From SELP01 sp035969385 (GTDB taxonomy: Bacteria > Pseudomonadota > Alphaproteobacteria > Rhodobacterales > Rhodobacteraceae), in assembly GCF_035969385.1 (NCBI RefSeq), contig NZ_JAYKKJ010000004.1, forward strand, positions 1-64,000: a stretch of 64,000 nt of DNA, in the 5' to 3' direction. Within the stretch, counting starts at the first letter, position 1. Each line of letters begins with the position of its first letter. The notes beneath the pieces were generated by a model. That model was given only the letters and a program-made list of their open reading frames with translations, was not told the origin of the DNA and did no database searches. Positions 18,067 through 27,007 of the stretch are shown one piece after another. The translations under genes and the position numbers were made by a program.

Positions 18067-19347
18067 ATGGCTGTGATCACCGAACACCCGCTGCGCTATC
18101 AGCTTGCCAATGAACTGCACGCCCGTCCCTTCCCGTCGATGAAGGCGCCGGGGCGCGCGGCCTATCTGGCGCTGAAACCTGCCGAAAGGGCGGCGGCACG
18201 GGACAGGGACGCGGACCGCGCCCATCTGATTGCCCTGCTGGACCGGTTCGGGGCGCAGCACCCGCAGCCCGGCGCGACCCATTACTTCGGCCAGATCGGC
18301 AAGCATTTCCTGAAATGGGAAAGCCATACGGAATTCGTGACCTACACGATCCTTGGCGAAGGTGTTGCGGAACGTCCCTTTGACGCCGCAACCTTTGGCC
18401 TGTTCCCCGAAGACTGGCTGGCCGCCGCGCCCGGCACCCGTGTCACATCGGCCCTGATCCGGGTCGAGGTGGCAGAGGGCGACGAGGGGATCATCGACAA
18501 GGTGGCCGATTGGTTCGTCCCCGAAAGCCTTGCCATCAGCCGGGTGCTGGAGGATGAACTGGTTGTGGCCTCGGATTTCCGGATCGACCATGGCGGCCAC
18601 ATGCGGTTCGCCATCTTCGCCCGGCCCCAGACCGGTGCCCGCCGCATTGGCCGGGTCCTGCAACGTCTGTGCGAGATCGAGACCTACAAGGCCATGTCGA
18701 TGCTGGGCCTTGCCAAGGCCCGCGACCTGTCGGGCCGTCTGGGGGCGCTGGACCGGCGGCTGACCGATCTGGTGGAAGGAATGCAGGACGACGCGACCAA
18801 GCCCGCGGAAACACTGCACGCGCTTCTTGCAGTCTCGGCCGAGTTGGAAAGCGTGGCGGCGCGAGCCTCGTTCCGATTTGGCGCGACGGGGGCCTATGAG
18901 ACCATCGTCAACCAGCGGATCGAGATCCTGCGCGAGGACCGGTTTCAGGGCCGTCAGACATTTGCCGAGTTTATGATGCGCCGGTTCGACCCGGCGATGC
19001 GCACGGTGAAATCCACCGAATACCGGCTTCAGGCGCTGACCGACCGCGCGGTCCGGGCCAGCGACCTTTTGCGGACACGGGTTGATGTGGAACGATCTGC
19101 GGAAAACAAGGCGCTGCTGGAGGCGATGAACCAGCGCGCGGAACTGCAACTGCGTCTGCAGCAGACGGTCGAGGGGCTGTCGGTGGTGGCGATCAGCTAC
19201 TACGCGCTGAACCTGTGCATCTACCTGCTGACCCCCCTTGCCAAGGCGGTTCACCTTGACAAGGGGTGGCTGGCGGCAGGGCTTACTCTGCCGGTTGTAG
19301 CGGCCGTGTGGTGGATGGTGCGGCAGATCCGGAAGAAACTGCACTGA
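18067..19347 (+). CDS. DUF3422 family membrane protein
   Basis: A 426-residue protein of unknown function found widely in alphaproteobacteria. It has the typical opening HPLRYQLANELHARPFP, a long soluble middle with a probable coiled coil (about 250-370), and two membrane helices near the C-terminus (about 375-420). No catalytic motif is evident. The last 65 bases overlap the convergent YeeE/YedE gene. Confidence 0.85.
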   Translation: MAVITEHPLRYQLANELHARPFPSMKAPGRAAYLALKPAERAAARDRDADRAHLIALLDRFGAQHPQPGATHYFGQIGKHFLKWESHTEFVTYTILGEGVAERPFDAATFGLFPEDWLAAAPGTRVTSALIRVEVAEGDEGIIDKVADWFVPESLAISRVLEDELVVASDFRIDHGGHMRFAIFARPQTGARRIGRVLQRLCEIETYKAMSMLGLAKARDLSGRLGALDRRLTDLVEGMQDDATKPAETLHALLAVSAELESVAARASFRFGATGAYETIVNQRIEILREDRFQGRQTFAEFMMRRFDPAMRTVKSTEYRLQALTDRAVRASDLLRTRVDVERSAENKALLEAMNQRAELQLRLQQTVEGLSVVAISYYALNLCIYLLTPLAKAVHLDKGWLAAGLTLPVVAAVWWMVRQIRKKLH

Positions 19348-20341
19348 CCGCGCGGGCACCCGCGATGATCGAGGCGAGCGCGAGCAGGGCCGCGATCGAC
19401 AGGGTCGGCACCCCGGCCAGACCCGCGCCGACTGTGCAGCCGCCGGCAAGCACGCCGCCCAGACCCATCAGCGCCCCACCAAGGACATAGCGCCCGGTTT
19501 CGCGCGGCGTGGTGAAGCTTTGCCACTGGAAGTCGCGGAAGATCACAGAGGCCACGAGCGCCCCCACCAGAACCCCACCGACCAACCCGGTGCCAAAGCT
19601 GCCCGGGATCGAGGTGGAGGCAACCGTGAAGAACAGGGTTTCGGCCCAAGGTGAGGTGAAGGACAGGCTTTCCAGCGCGATGGGGTCGAAATCGTCATAA
19701 AGGACAAAGCCGGTTCCGGCCCAGCCCAGCGGGACAAGCGCCCCGATCAGTAGCCCGCCAAGCGCCAGTTTCCACGACAGGCGCACCCGCACCGCCAGTG
19801 CGATGGCGGCCACGGCCACGACAGCGACCCAGATCGCGACAGGGCCGGGCAGGGCAGGGTCCAGCGCGACGGTGACGCTGCCAAGCGTGGTCCGGACCGG
19901 GGCCAGAAGCCCCTTGAGCGCGGCATGGGCGGTGATGGCAAAGACGGCGATGACCGTCAGCGCCCGCAAGTTGCCCGAGGCGCCCAGCACGGTCAGCCGG
20001 GACACACATCCCCGGGTCAGCACCATGCCCGCGCCAAACAGCAGACCACCGACAACAATTGCCACGATCGGAAGATCGGAGGCCATGAACCGATGCGCCC
20101 CGAAATCGACCCAGCCGCGCGAGACGGCCCATTGGGTGCCCAACAGGGCCACGGCCAGCGCGATCAGCCAGACCGCCCCGGCGCTGGCGCGCTCGCCAGG
20201 ATCGCCCGCAACCGCGCGGCGCAGACAGAACCGGCTGCGCTGTGCCAGCACGCCAAAGGCAAGGCCCAGAAGCCCGCCGAACCAGACCGCCGCCTGCGGC
20301 GCGGTCAATGTCTCGAAGCCAAAGGATTCAAACATCTGCAT
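19283..20341 (-). CDS. YeeE/YedE (TsuA-like) sulfur-compound transporter
   Basis: A 352-residue polytopic membrane protein (about nine helices) of the YeeE/YedE family, whose studied member TsuA imports thiosulfate. Conserved Cys-containing motifs occur in order: RSRFCLRRAV, LTRGCVSRLTVLGASGN and LAGGCTVGAG, so the pore cysteines appear intact. The start is placed at MQMFESFG with CAGGAG just upstream. The C-terminal coding part overlaps the DUF3422 gene by 65 bases tail to tail. Confidence 0.85.
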   Translation of the reverse strand: MQMFESFGFETLTAPQAAVWFGGLLGLAFGVLAQRSRFCLRRAVAGDPGERASAGAVWLIALAVALLGTQWAVSRGWVDFGAHRFMASDLPIVAIVVGGLLFGAGMVLTRGCVSRLTVLGASGNLRALTVIAVFAITAHAALKGLLAPVRTTLGSVTVALDPALPGPVAIWVAVVAVAAIALAVRVRLSWKLALGGLLIGALVPLGWAGTGFVLYDDFDPIALESLSFTSPWAETLFFTVASTSIPGSFGTGLVGGVLVGALVASVIFRDFQWQSFTTPRETGRYVLGGALMGLGGVLAGGCTVGAGLAGVPTLSIAALLALASIIAGARAVSAVSSGSAAPSTTRPLQPAE

Positions 20342-20605
20342 ATTCTCCTGTCTGCATGAGGTGGGCCATAGATCGGGCGGCCGAGTCCTGCAAACCGGTG
20401 GGGCGGGACGGGGTTGCGGGCTGGCCGTCAAAGCGGAACGGGCGTTTCCGGTCAGGAACTGGGCCGGGAAATTGTTCCATGCGCGGGGCGCTGGCCGCCG
20501 ATTCCGGTCCTATTTTCCATGTTTTGCGGCGGGCCTGAGGGTGCTTGACCTTGCCCGCGGGGCGGCACAGGCTCGGCCCTGAAATCCGCAGTGCACAGGC
20601 CCGCC

Positions 20606-21952
20606 ATGACCCCCTTTCCCATCTCTGAAACCTCACCCATCGAACATGGCAGCGGCCTGCCGGACAGCGCCAACGTGGTCGTTGTCGGGGGCGGTGTGAC
20701 CGGCGTGATGACCGCCTATTGGCTGGCGCGGGCGGGGCAGCGGGTTGTTCTGGCCGAAAAGGGGCGCATCGCGGGGGAACAATCCAGCCGCAACTGGGGC
20801 TGGATCCGGCAACAGGGGCGCGACCCGGATGAATTGCCGATCATGGTCGAGGCGAACCGGCACTGGCGCGACCTGGCCCCGCAGTTGGATAGGGATATCG
20901 GTCTGAAACAGGGTGGGGTGCTGTATCTGGGCGAAACCGAAAAGGACATGGCCGATTTTGAGGGCTGGATGCCCCATGCGCAGGTCCATGGAGTGGATAC
21001 TCAGGTTCTATCGCGGGCCGGGCTGGCCGATCTGCTGCCGGGGGCGCGGGGGGTGTGGCACGGCGGGCTTTATACCCCATCCGACATGCGGGCCGAACCC
21101 TGGCTGGCGGTGCCGGCGCTGGCGCGGCTGGCCGCGAAAGAGGGGGCGGTGATCGCCGAAAACTGCGCCGTGCGGGCGATCGACGTGGCAGCTGGCCGGG
21201 TCGCGGGCGTGGTGACAGAGGCGGGGCGGATCAAGGCCCCGGCAGTGGTCGTCGCGGGCGGGGCATGGTCGCGACTGTTGCTGCAGGCGCATGGGGTGCA
21301 GATCCCGCAATTGTCGGTCCGGGCCTCGGTTGCGGCCTCTGATCCGCTGCCACTGGTGGCGGACTGCGGGGTGGCGGGATCGAAACTGGCCTTCCGGCGG
21401 CGGGCGGATGGGGGATACACCTTTGCGCCCTCGTCGTTCCATGAATTGTTCATCGGGCCGGATGCGTTTCGGTCCCTGCCCAAGTTCGTCACCCAATTGA
21501 AGGGCAACCCTTTCGGAACCTCCTATCGCCCAGCCGCGCCGACAGGGTATCCCGACGCATGGGGCACTCCGCGCCGGTGGGATGCGGACAGATCCAGCCC
21601 CTTCGAGGCGATCCGGGTGCTGAACCCGAAACCGAACATGGGCAAGTTGTTCCAGCTTCGGTCCCTGTTCGCGCGGATGTATCCCGACCTGCCGCCGGTC
21701 CGGTTTCACACCGCATGGGCGGGGATGATCGACACAATGCCGGACGTGGTGCCGGTGATTGACCGGGCCGAAAGCCTTCCCGGCCTGACCATCGCCACGG
21801 GGATGAGTGGCCATGGGTTCGGCATCGGCCCCGGCGTGGGCCGGGTGGTGGCCGATCTGGTGCAGTGCAATGATCCGGGCCATGCGCTGCACCGGTTCCG
21901 ACTGTCGCGGTTTTCGGACGGATCAAAGATCGATCTGGGCCCCGCGCTGTGA
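20606..21952 (+). CDS. FAD-dependent oxidoreductase (DAO/DadA-like)
   Basis: A 448-residue flavoprotein of the glycine/D-amino-acid oxidase superfamily. The FAD-binding VVVVGGGVTGVMTAYWLARAG lies near the N-terminus, then EQSSRNWGWIRQQGRDP. The C-terminal GMSGHGFGIGPGVGRVVADL is the second FAD contact region. The substrate is probably an amine or amino acid but cannot be named. ATG 20606 is chosen; a GTG five codons upstream is possible. Confidence 0.85.
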   Translation: MTPFPISETSPIEHGSGLPDSANVVVVGGGVTGVMTAYWLARAGQRVVLAEKGRIAGEQSSRNWGWIRQQGRDPDELPIMVEANRHWRDLAPQLDRDIGLKQGGVLYLGETEKDMADFEGWMPHAQVHGVDTQVLSRAGLADLLPGARGVWHGGLYTPSDMRAEPWLAVPALARLAAKEGAVIAENCAVRAIDVAAGRVAGVVTEAGRIKAPAVVVAGGAWSRLLLQAHGVQIPQLSVRASVAASDPLPLVADCGVAGSKLAFRRRADGGYTFAPSSFHELFIGPDAFRSLPKFVTQLKGNPFGTSYRPAAPTGYPDAWGTPRRWDADRSSPFEAIRVLNPKPNMGKLFQLRSLFARMYPDLPPVRFHTAWAGMIDTMPDVVPVIDRAESLPGLTIATGMSGHGFGIGPGVGRVVADLVQCNDPGHALHRFRLSRFSDGSKIDLGPAL

Positions 21953-21958
21953 CGGGCG

Positions 21959-22156
21959 GTGGGTTGAAACCCACCTTACGTTCAGGGGCTCTGCCCCTCT
22001 GGCCCTGACGGGCCATTCACCCCGGGATATTTGTTGACCCAAAGAAGGGGGATGGACTGAGCGTCCAGTCTTCTTTGGGTTCGAAATATCCTCTGGGGGC
22101 CATGAATTATTTGGTGGGGGGCGAAGCGCCCCCGGGTAAGGTGGGTTTCAACCCAC
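21959..22156. repeat. Large nested palindromic repeat (REP-like element)
   Basis: Two exact 21-base inverted arms (21959-21979 and 22136-22156) enclose a second inverted pair (22025-22047 with 22070-22091, imperfect) and a central hairpin TGGAC-TGAGC-GTCCA (22053-22067). Each outer arm is itself a hairpin built on GGTGGG/CCCACC. The 198-base unit has no coding capacity and could fold as one cruciform. A related hairpin occurs at 31663-31680. Confidence 0.8.
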
Positions 22157-22220
22157 CACTCCCTTGCCGGTCGTGGCGGAATCCGGCAGGGTTTGCCCGA
22201 CCCCAGACAAGGACACTCCC

Positions 22221-23384
22221 ATGCCCGTCAAAAACCGCCTCGCTGAAATGCAGGATGAAATCACCGCCTGGCGCCGCGACATCCACGAACACCCCGAAAT
22301 CCTGTTCGAGACCCACCGTACATCCGCCCTTGTGGCCGAAAAGCTGCGGGCCTTCGGGTGTGACGAGGTGGTGACGGGCATCGGACGGACCGGTGTTGTC
22401 GGGGTGATCCGGGGCAAATCCACCGGGTCGGGCAAGGTGATCGGGCTGCGCGCCGATATGGACGCGCTTCCGATCGAGGAGGCGACGGGGCTGGACTATG
22501 CCTCGAAGACCCCGGGCGCGATGCATGCCTGCGGCCATGATGGCCACACTGCGATGCTGCTGGGGGCGGCGAAATACCTGTCCGAGACCCGCAATTTCGA
22601 CGGCACCGTCGTTGTCATCTTCCAGCCCGCCGAAGAGGGCGGCGGCGGCGGGCGCGAGATGTGCGCGGATGGCATGATGGACCGCTTCGGGGTGCAAGAG
22701 GTTTACGGGATGCACAACTGGCCCGGACGCCCGGTCGGCAGTTTCGCGATCCGGCCCGGCCCGTTCTTTGCCGCAACGGACCAGTTCGAGGTGGTGATCA
22801 AGGGTAAGGGCGGCCATGCCGCCAAACCGCATGAGACCATAGATCCGGTCGTCACCTCGGCGCAGGTGGTGTCGATGCTGCAGACCATCGCCAGCCGCAA
22901 CGCCGATCCGGTCGAACAGATCGTGGTGTCCGTCACCTCGATCGAAAGCGACAGCAAGGCCTTTAACGTGATCCCACAACAGGTGATGATCCGGGGCACG
23001 ATCCGCACCCTGACGGTCGAGATGCGGGCGCTGGCGGAAACGCGGTTCCATCAGGTCGTCAAACAGGCCTGCGCGGCCATGGGCGCCACGCCCGAGATCA
23101 CCTATTTCAAGGGCTATCCGCCGATGATCAACCACGACGCCCAGACCGATTTCGCGGCCCAAGTGGCCCGGTCGATCTCGGGCCAATGTGACGAGGCGCC
23201 GTTGATCATGGGCGGCGAGGATTTCGCCTATATGCTGGAAGAACGCCCCGGCGCCTATATCCTTGTCGGCAATGGCGACACGGCGATGGTCCATCACCCG
23301 GAATACAATTTCAACGACGAGGCGATCCCGGCAGGCTGCAGCTGGTGGGCCGGGATCGTGGAACAGCGGATGCCTGCCGCCTAA
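22221..23384 (+). CDS. M20 family metallo-amidohydrolase (hippurate hydrolase/aminoacylase-like)
   Basis: A 387-residue amidohydrolase cleaving N-acyl amino acids or related amides. Metal and catalytic motifs are intact: GLRADMDALPI, MHACGHDGHTAMLLG, FQPAEEGGGGGREM and, at the end, GGEDFAYMLEERPG with the late His in HHPEYNFND. The start chosen is ATG 22221; the preceding 57 bases belong to the repeat region. The stop shares one base with the next ATG. Confidence 0.9.
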   Translation: MPVKNRLAEMQDEITAWRRDIHEHPEILFETHRTSALVAEKLRAFGCDEVVTGIGRTGVVGVIRGKSTGSGKVIGLRADMDALPIEEATGLDYASKTPGAMHACGHDGHTAMLLGAAKYLSETRNFDGTVVVIFQPAEEGGGGGREMCADGMMDRFGVQEVYGMHNWPGRPVGSFAIRPGPFFAATDQFEVVIKGKGGHAAKPHETIDPVVTSAQVVSMLQTIASRNADPVEQIVVSVTSIESDSKAFNVIPQQVMIRGTIRTLTVEMRALAETRFHQVVKQACAAMGATPEITYFKGYPPMINHDAQTDFAAQVARSISGQCDEAPLIMGGEDFAYMLEERPGAYILVGNGDTAMVHHPEYNFNDEAIPAGCSWWAGIVEQRMPAA

Positions 23385-23977
23385 TGTGGGAAGATCGCTA
23401 CAAGGCCGAAGGCGGCTACCTGTTCGGAGAGGCGCCGGCGCGGTTTCTGACGGAAAACCCGTGGATCGTCGTGCCAAAGGGGCGCTGCCTTTGCGTGGCC
23501 GACGGCGAGGGGCGCAACAGCGCCTGGTTCGCGGGGCAGGAGATGGCGGTGTCGGCCTTTGACCTGTCACCGACCGCCGTTGACCGCGCCCGAGATCTGG
23601 CCGCGCGGCGCGGGGTGTCTGTTGCGCATCATGTCTCGACATGGGAAGGCTGGGATTGGTCCGAACAGGCCGATCTGGTCGTCGGCATCTTCATTCAGTT
23701 CGCGGGGCCAGAGGCGCGGGCGCGGCAATTCGCCGACATGGCGCAGGCGCTAAAGCCGGGTGGGCGTATCGTGTTGCACGGCTATGCGCCGGAGCAGGTC
23801 GCGCTAGGAACTGGCGGCCCGCCCTTTATCGAAAACATGTATACCGAGGCGCTGCTGCGCGACGCCTTCCCGAATTGGCGGATCGAACGGATCGCCAGCT
23901 ATGAGCGCGACGTGCAGGAAGGGCGGGGGCATTCCGGCCGCTCCGCCCTTGTCGATTTCGTGGCGCGCAAGCCTTAG
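23384..23977 (+). CDS. SAM-dependent methyltransferase (TehB-like)
   Basis: A 197-residue class I methyltransferase opening with MWEDRYKAEGGYLFGEAP. The SAM-binding loop reads VADGEGRNSAWFA, and FDLSPTAVDRA and KPGGRIVLHGY are motifs of the same fold. It resembles small tellurite/thiopurine-type methyltransferases. Its ATG overlaps the preceding stop (TAATG), indicating coupling. Confidence 0.82.
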   Translation: MWEDRYKAEGGYLFGEAPARFLTENPWIVVPKGRCLCVADGEGRNSAWFAGQEMAVSAFDLSPTAVDRARDLAARRGVSVAHHVSTWEGWDWSEQADLVVGIFIQFAGPEARARQFADMAQALKPGGRIVLHGYAPEQVALGTGGPPFIENMYTEALLRDAFPNWRIERIASYERDVQEGRGHSGRSALVDFVARKP

Positions 23978-24054
23978 GCGTCATGCGAAAATCCTGAATC
24001 ACCTAGCGCTGCCTGAAATCAGAGATTTCAACGCGCTACGTGATGCGTGACGCC
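23977..24054. repeat. 78-base imperfect palindrome between convergent genes
   Basis: Three nested arm pairs: GGCGTCATGC with GCGTGACGCC, ATCACCTAGCGC with GCGCTACGTGAT, and a perfect GAAATC-AGA-GATTTC core. It could terminate both convergent genes and also looks like a dispersed intergenic repeat. Confidence 0.7.
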
Positions 24055-24074
24055 TTGGGTTTTCGACAGACGCC

Positions 24075-24314
24075 CTAAGCGGTCTTTGCGGCGGCCTTGC
24101 GGGCGCGCGGCTTGGCCGGGGCCTTGGCCTCGGTCGCTTTCGGGGCGGCCTTCTTGGCAGCAGCCCGCTTTTTCGGCGCGGGTTTCGTGGTGGTCAGCTG
24201 TGCCTCGGCGGCAAGCCAGTGGTCCTGATCGCGGCCAGCGGGGCAGCCTTCGGCCATCCAGATGTGATAGGCGGCTTCGGCGATCTGGTCGGTGGGGATG
24301 GTTTGGGTGGTCAT
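24075..24314 (-). CDS. DUF2934 protein with histone-like Lys/Ala/Pro tail
   Basis: A 79-residue protein. Residues 8-40 (IAEAAYHIWMAEGCPAGRDQDHWLAAEAQL) fit DUF2934. The C-terminal half is made of KK/AAAK/PRARKAA repeats like histone H1 or nucleoid proteins, so nucleic-acid binding is plausible. AAAGGACC precedes the ATG. Confidence 0.8.
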   Translation of the reverse strand: MTTQTIPTDQIAEAAYHIWMAEGCPAGRDQDHWLAAEAQLTTTKPAPKKRAAAKKAAPKATEAKAPAKPRARKAAAKTA

Positions 24315-24413
24315 GGCAGGGTCCTTTGCGGCTGATCTGAACGCTGTTAGCGCAATCAGTGCCGCTCAGGTAGGGGGCTTGCTGCAATGCGGCATTGACG
24401 CTAGGGAATGGCT

Positions 24414-25418
24414 CTAGCCGCCGGTGTGGCTCATGTGGCGGCTGACCCGGCCTTCGACGGTCTGGCGGGAATAGTCGAAATCATGCCCCTTGGGCTTGAG
24501 CGCGATGGCCGCGCGGATCGCGGTTTCAAGCTGGCCGTTGTCCTCCGATGCCCGCAGCGGGCCGCGCAGGTCGGAATGCCCCTCTTGCCCAAGGCAGGTG
24601 TAGATTTCGCCGGTGCAGGTGATCCGCACCCGGTTGCAGCTTTCACAGAAGTTATGCGACAGCGGTGTGATGAACCCGATTTTCTGGCCGGTTTCTTCGA
24701 CCCGGACATAGCGGGCGGGGCCGCCGGTGCGTTCGGACAGGTCGGTCAGGGTGAACCGTTCGGCCAGTCGCGCGCGCAGGTCGGTCAGTTTCCAATATTG
24801 GTCCAGCCGGTCCTCGTTGCCGATGTCGCCCATCGGCATGACCTCGATAAAGGTCAAGTCCATGTCTTCGCGGGCGCACCAGTCGGCGATGGAGAACAAC
24901 TCGTCCTCGTTGAACCCCTTCAGGGCAACGGTGTTGATCTTGACGCGCAGGCCCGCGTTGCGGGCGGCCTCGATCCCTTTCAGGACCTGCGGCAGGCGGC
25001 CCCAGCGGGTGATCTCGGCAAATTTCGCCTCGTCCAGCGTATCGAGGGACACGTTGATCCGGCGCACCCCGGCGGCGAATAGGTCTTGCGCGAAACGGCC
25101 CAGTTGCGAGCCGTTGGTCGTCACGGTCAGTTCTTTCAGCGCGCCACTTTCAAGGTGCCGCCCCATCGCGTTGAAATAGGTCATGATCCCACGGCGCACC
25201 AAGGGTTCGCCCCCGGTGATCCGCAGCTTTTCCACGCCAAGCCCGATGAACGCCGTCGACAGCCGATCCAGTTCTTCCAGCGTCAGAAGGTCTTTCTTGG
25301 GCAGGAAGGTCATGTTTTCGGACATGCAATAGACGCAGCGGAAATCGCATCGGTCCGTGACGGACACACGTAGATAGCGGATGGCCCGCTGGAAAGGATC
25401 GACAAGCATCGGGGTCAT
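24414..25418 (-). CDS. moaA: GTP 3',8-cyclase MoaA
   Basis: A 334-residue radical-SAM enzyme for the first step of molybdenum cofactor synthesis. The radical-SAM cluster motif is CDFRCVYC near residue 24. The second cluster ligands lie in NFCESCNRVRITCTGEIYTCLG near 260. The protein ends in GG, the conserved tail required for catalysis. No other moa genes are adjacent. Confidence 0.95.
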   Translation of the reverse strand: MTPMLVDPFQRAIRYLRVSVTDRCDFRCVYCMSENMTFLPKKDLLTLEELDRLSTAFIGLGVEKLRITGGEPLVRRGIMTYFNAMGRHLESGALKELTVTTNGSQLGRFAQDLFAAGVRRINVSLDTLDEAKFAEITRWGRLPQVLKGIEAARNAGLRVKINTVALKGFNEDELFSIADWCAREDMDLTFIEVMPMGDIGNEDRLDQYWKLTDLRARLAERFTLTDLSERTGGPARYVRVEETGQKIGFITPLSHNFCESCNRVRITCTGEIYTCLGQEGHSDLRGPLRASEDNGQLETAIRAAIALKPKGHDFDYSRQTVEGRVSRHMSHTGG

Positions 25419-25503
25419 GCTGGGAACCTAGGGTTGGGCAATGTGGCGCGCAAGGGGGAAGGCGGCCATTGCAGACCAAAGAACGACAGCCTAGCCTGTG
25501 ATC

Positions 25504-25998
25504 ATGTATGATTTGCGTCCCCTTGTGCTTTTGTCCGCCGGTCTGGTCCTGACCGGGTGTTCCCAACCAATCTTTGGCGGGCTGTTTGAACGACCCGCCG
25601 AAGAGGCCGCCGCAGAGGCGCCGGCCCCCGACACGGAGGAGCCTGCCCCGATTGCCCCGCCACCCCCGGTGGGCGCCACCACGGCCGAAGAATTTGACAC
25701 CACCAGCGCCGAAGACCGTGCCGCCGCCCTTTCTGAACCGGCGACGGTGGAACAGGCGATCCTTGGCCGCACCTCTGCCACGTTGGGCGACCCGGCCGAT
25801 CCCGGCATCTGGCTGAAAACCCCGCTGGTGTCCGAGGTCGCGCAGGGCCGCCTGTTCTGGGAGGGGCAGGAGATTACGGTGGAACTGCGCCCTTCGGGTG
25901 GAGAGCCCGGATCGGGCAGTCAGATCAGCCTTGCCGCGATGCGCCTTCTGGGCGCGCCCCTGACCGCGATCATCGAGGTTGATGTGACCCGGCTCTAG
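25504..25998 (+). CDS. Hypothetical lipoprotein
   Basis: A 164-residue lipoprotein. The signal peptide ends in the lipobox LTGC (Cys about 18 residues from ATG 25504), followed by an Ala/Pro/Glu-rich low-complexity stretch. The C-terminal domain has TSATLGDPADPGIWLKTPLV and GSGSQISLAAMRLLGAPLT. Similar Rhodobacterales proteins are sometimes labelled D-galactarate dehydratase; nothing here supports that enzyme. A GTG two codons upstream is an alternative start. Confidence 0.75.
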   Translation: MYDLRPLVLLSAGLVLTGCSQPIFGGLFERPAEEAAAEAPAPDTEEPAPIAPPPPVGATTAEEFDTTSAEDRAAALSEPATVEQAILGRTSATLGDPADPGIWLKTPLVSEVAQGRLFWEGQEITVELRPSGGEPGSGSQISLAAMRLLGAPLTAIIEVDVTRL

Positions 25999-26046
25999 GT
26001 CCGGTTTCCCCCACCTGTGCGAAATCTCCAACCTGCTAGGATGACT

Positions 26047-26058
26047 TGCAACGTTGCA
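26047..26058. promoter_or_regulatory. 12-base perfect palindrome TGCAACGTTGCA
   Basis: It lies just before the ribosome site (GGAGG, 26065-26069) of the outer-membrane-like protein gene. Candidate operator; no known regulator is assigned. Confidence 0.35.
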
Positions 26059-26074
26059 GGTTATGGAGGGTACG

Positions 26075-27007
26075 ATGACGGTCTTGAAGCGAATGGTTTT
26101 GGCACTTGGCCTTGGGGCCGCGGTGGCGGGGGCCGGGCAGGCAAACGAATTGGAAACCTGCGAATATCTGCCCGGCAACAATGATCCCTTCCTGTGTACG
26201 ACGGCGCTGGAATTCGGCGGGCAGGCGGCGGTGATCCGCGACAGTCTGTTGTCGCTGCACGGCGGCGTGACCTTCCCCACCTCGGGGCAGAGCGAGACAT
26301 TTTCGACCCGAGGCGGCGTGCAACCCTATGCCGGGCGGGCGATGGTTGCGGCGCAGGCGACCTTTGGCAGCTTTACCGGCAACAACCAATACCTGATCCT
26401 TGGCGCGGACCGGCCGTCGGGCCGCGGTCTGATCGGGCTCATGGTTCTGGCGGGAAATTCGTCGATCACCCCGCCAGCATCGCCCGTTGTGACCCGGCAA
26501 GAGGTGCTGTTCGGGCCCTATTTCTCGACCCAGTTGAACAATGGCGACTATCTGGACGGGTATCTTCTGTATGGCCGTCCAAATTACACGGTCGCGAATG
26601 TGCCGTCGCAAGGCGAAAGCACCACCGCAGCGCTGACATGGTCGCGGGTCATGGAGCGGGATGGGTTTATGGTGGTTCCGCTGGCCGGGTTGTCGGTCAA
26701 GCGGGAACGGCCCACGGGCAGCAGCCGGATCGACGCGACGGTGCTGACCCTTGGGACAACCGCGCAGCAAACGCCTGTCCGGACCAGCAACGGTTATCGG
26801 ATGAATTTCGGCCGGCTGGAGCTGGACATCGGCCACTACGCGGACAGTTTCGGTAACAGTATTAGCTATGTCGCGCCCCGGGTCGCCTTTGGCGCCAATT
26901 TTGCGCAGGACAATGGTGCCGTCTTCGGTGTGACGGTCGGGCTGACCGCTGCGTCGGACAAGACCGCAATTCTCAACGCGCAGGCGATGTACCGGTTCGA
27001 GTTCTAG
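26075..27007 (+). CDS. Predicted outer-membrane beta-barrel protein
   Basis: A 310-residue exported protein of unknown role. A signal peptide ends near AGAGQA-NE. The rest is rich in alternating hydrophobic strands, and the last residues (AQAMYRFEF) end in Phe, the usual outer-membrane barrel signature. Strands such as LDIGHYADSFGNSISYVAPRVAFGANF suggest an autotransporter-like barrel without a passenger. GGAGG precedes ATG 26075. Its stop overlaps the convergent alkD-like gene by 4 bases. Confidence 0.65.
   Translation: MTVLKRMVLALGLGAAVAGAGQANELETCEYLPGNNDPFLCTTALEFGGQAAVIRDSLLSLHGGVTFPTSGQSETFSTRGGVQPYAGRAMVAAQATFGSFTGNNQYLILGADRPSGRGLIGLMVLAGNSSITPPASPVVTRQEVLFGPYFSTQLNNGDYLDGYLLYGRPNYTVANVPSQGESTTAALTWSRVMERDGFMVVPLAGLSVKRERPTGSSRIDATVLTLGTTAQQTPVRTSNGYRMNFGRLELDIGHYADSFGNSISYVAPRVAFGANFAQDNGAVFGVTVGLTAASDKTAILNAQAMYRFEF

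Noticed and set aside
25504..25998. D-galactarate dehydratase
   Set aside because: Relatives sometimes carry this label, but the protein is a 164-residue lipoprotein without the enzyme's domains.
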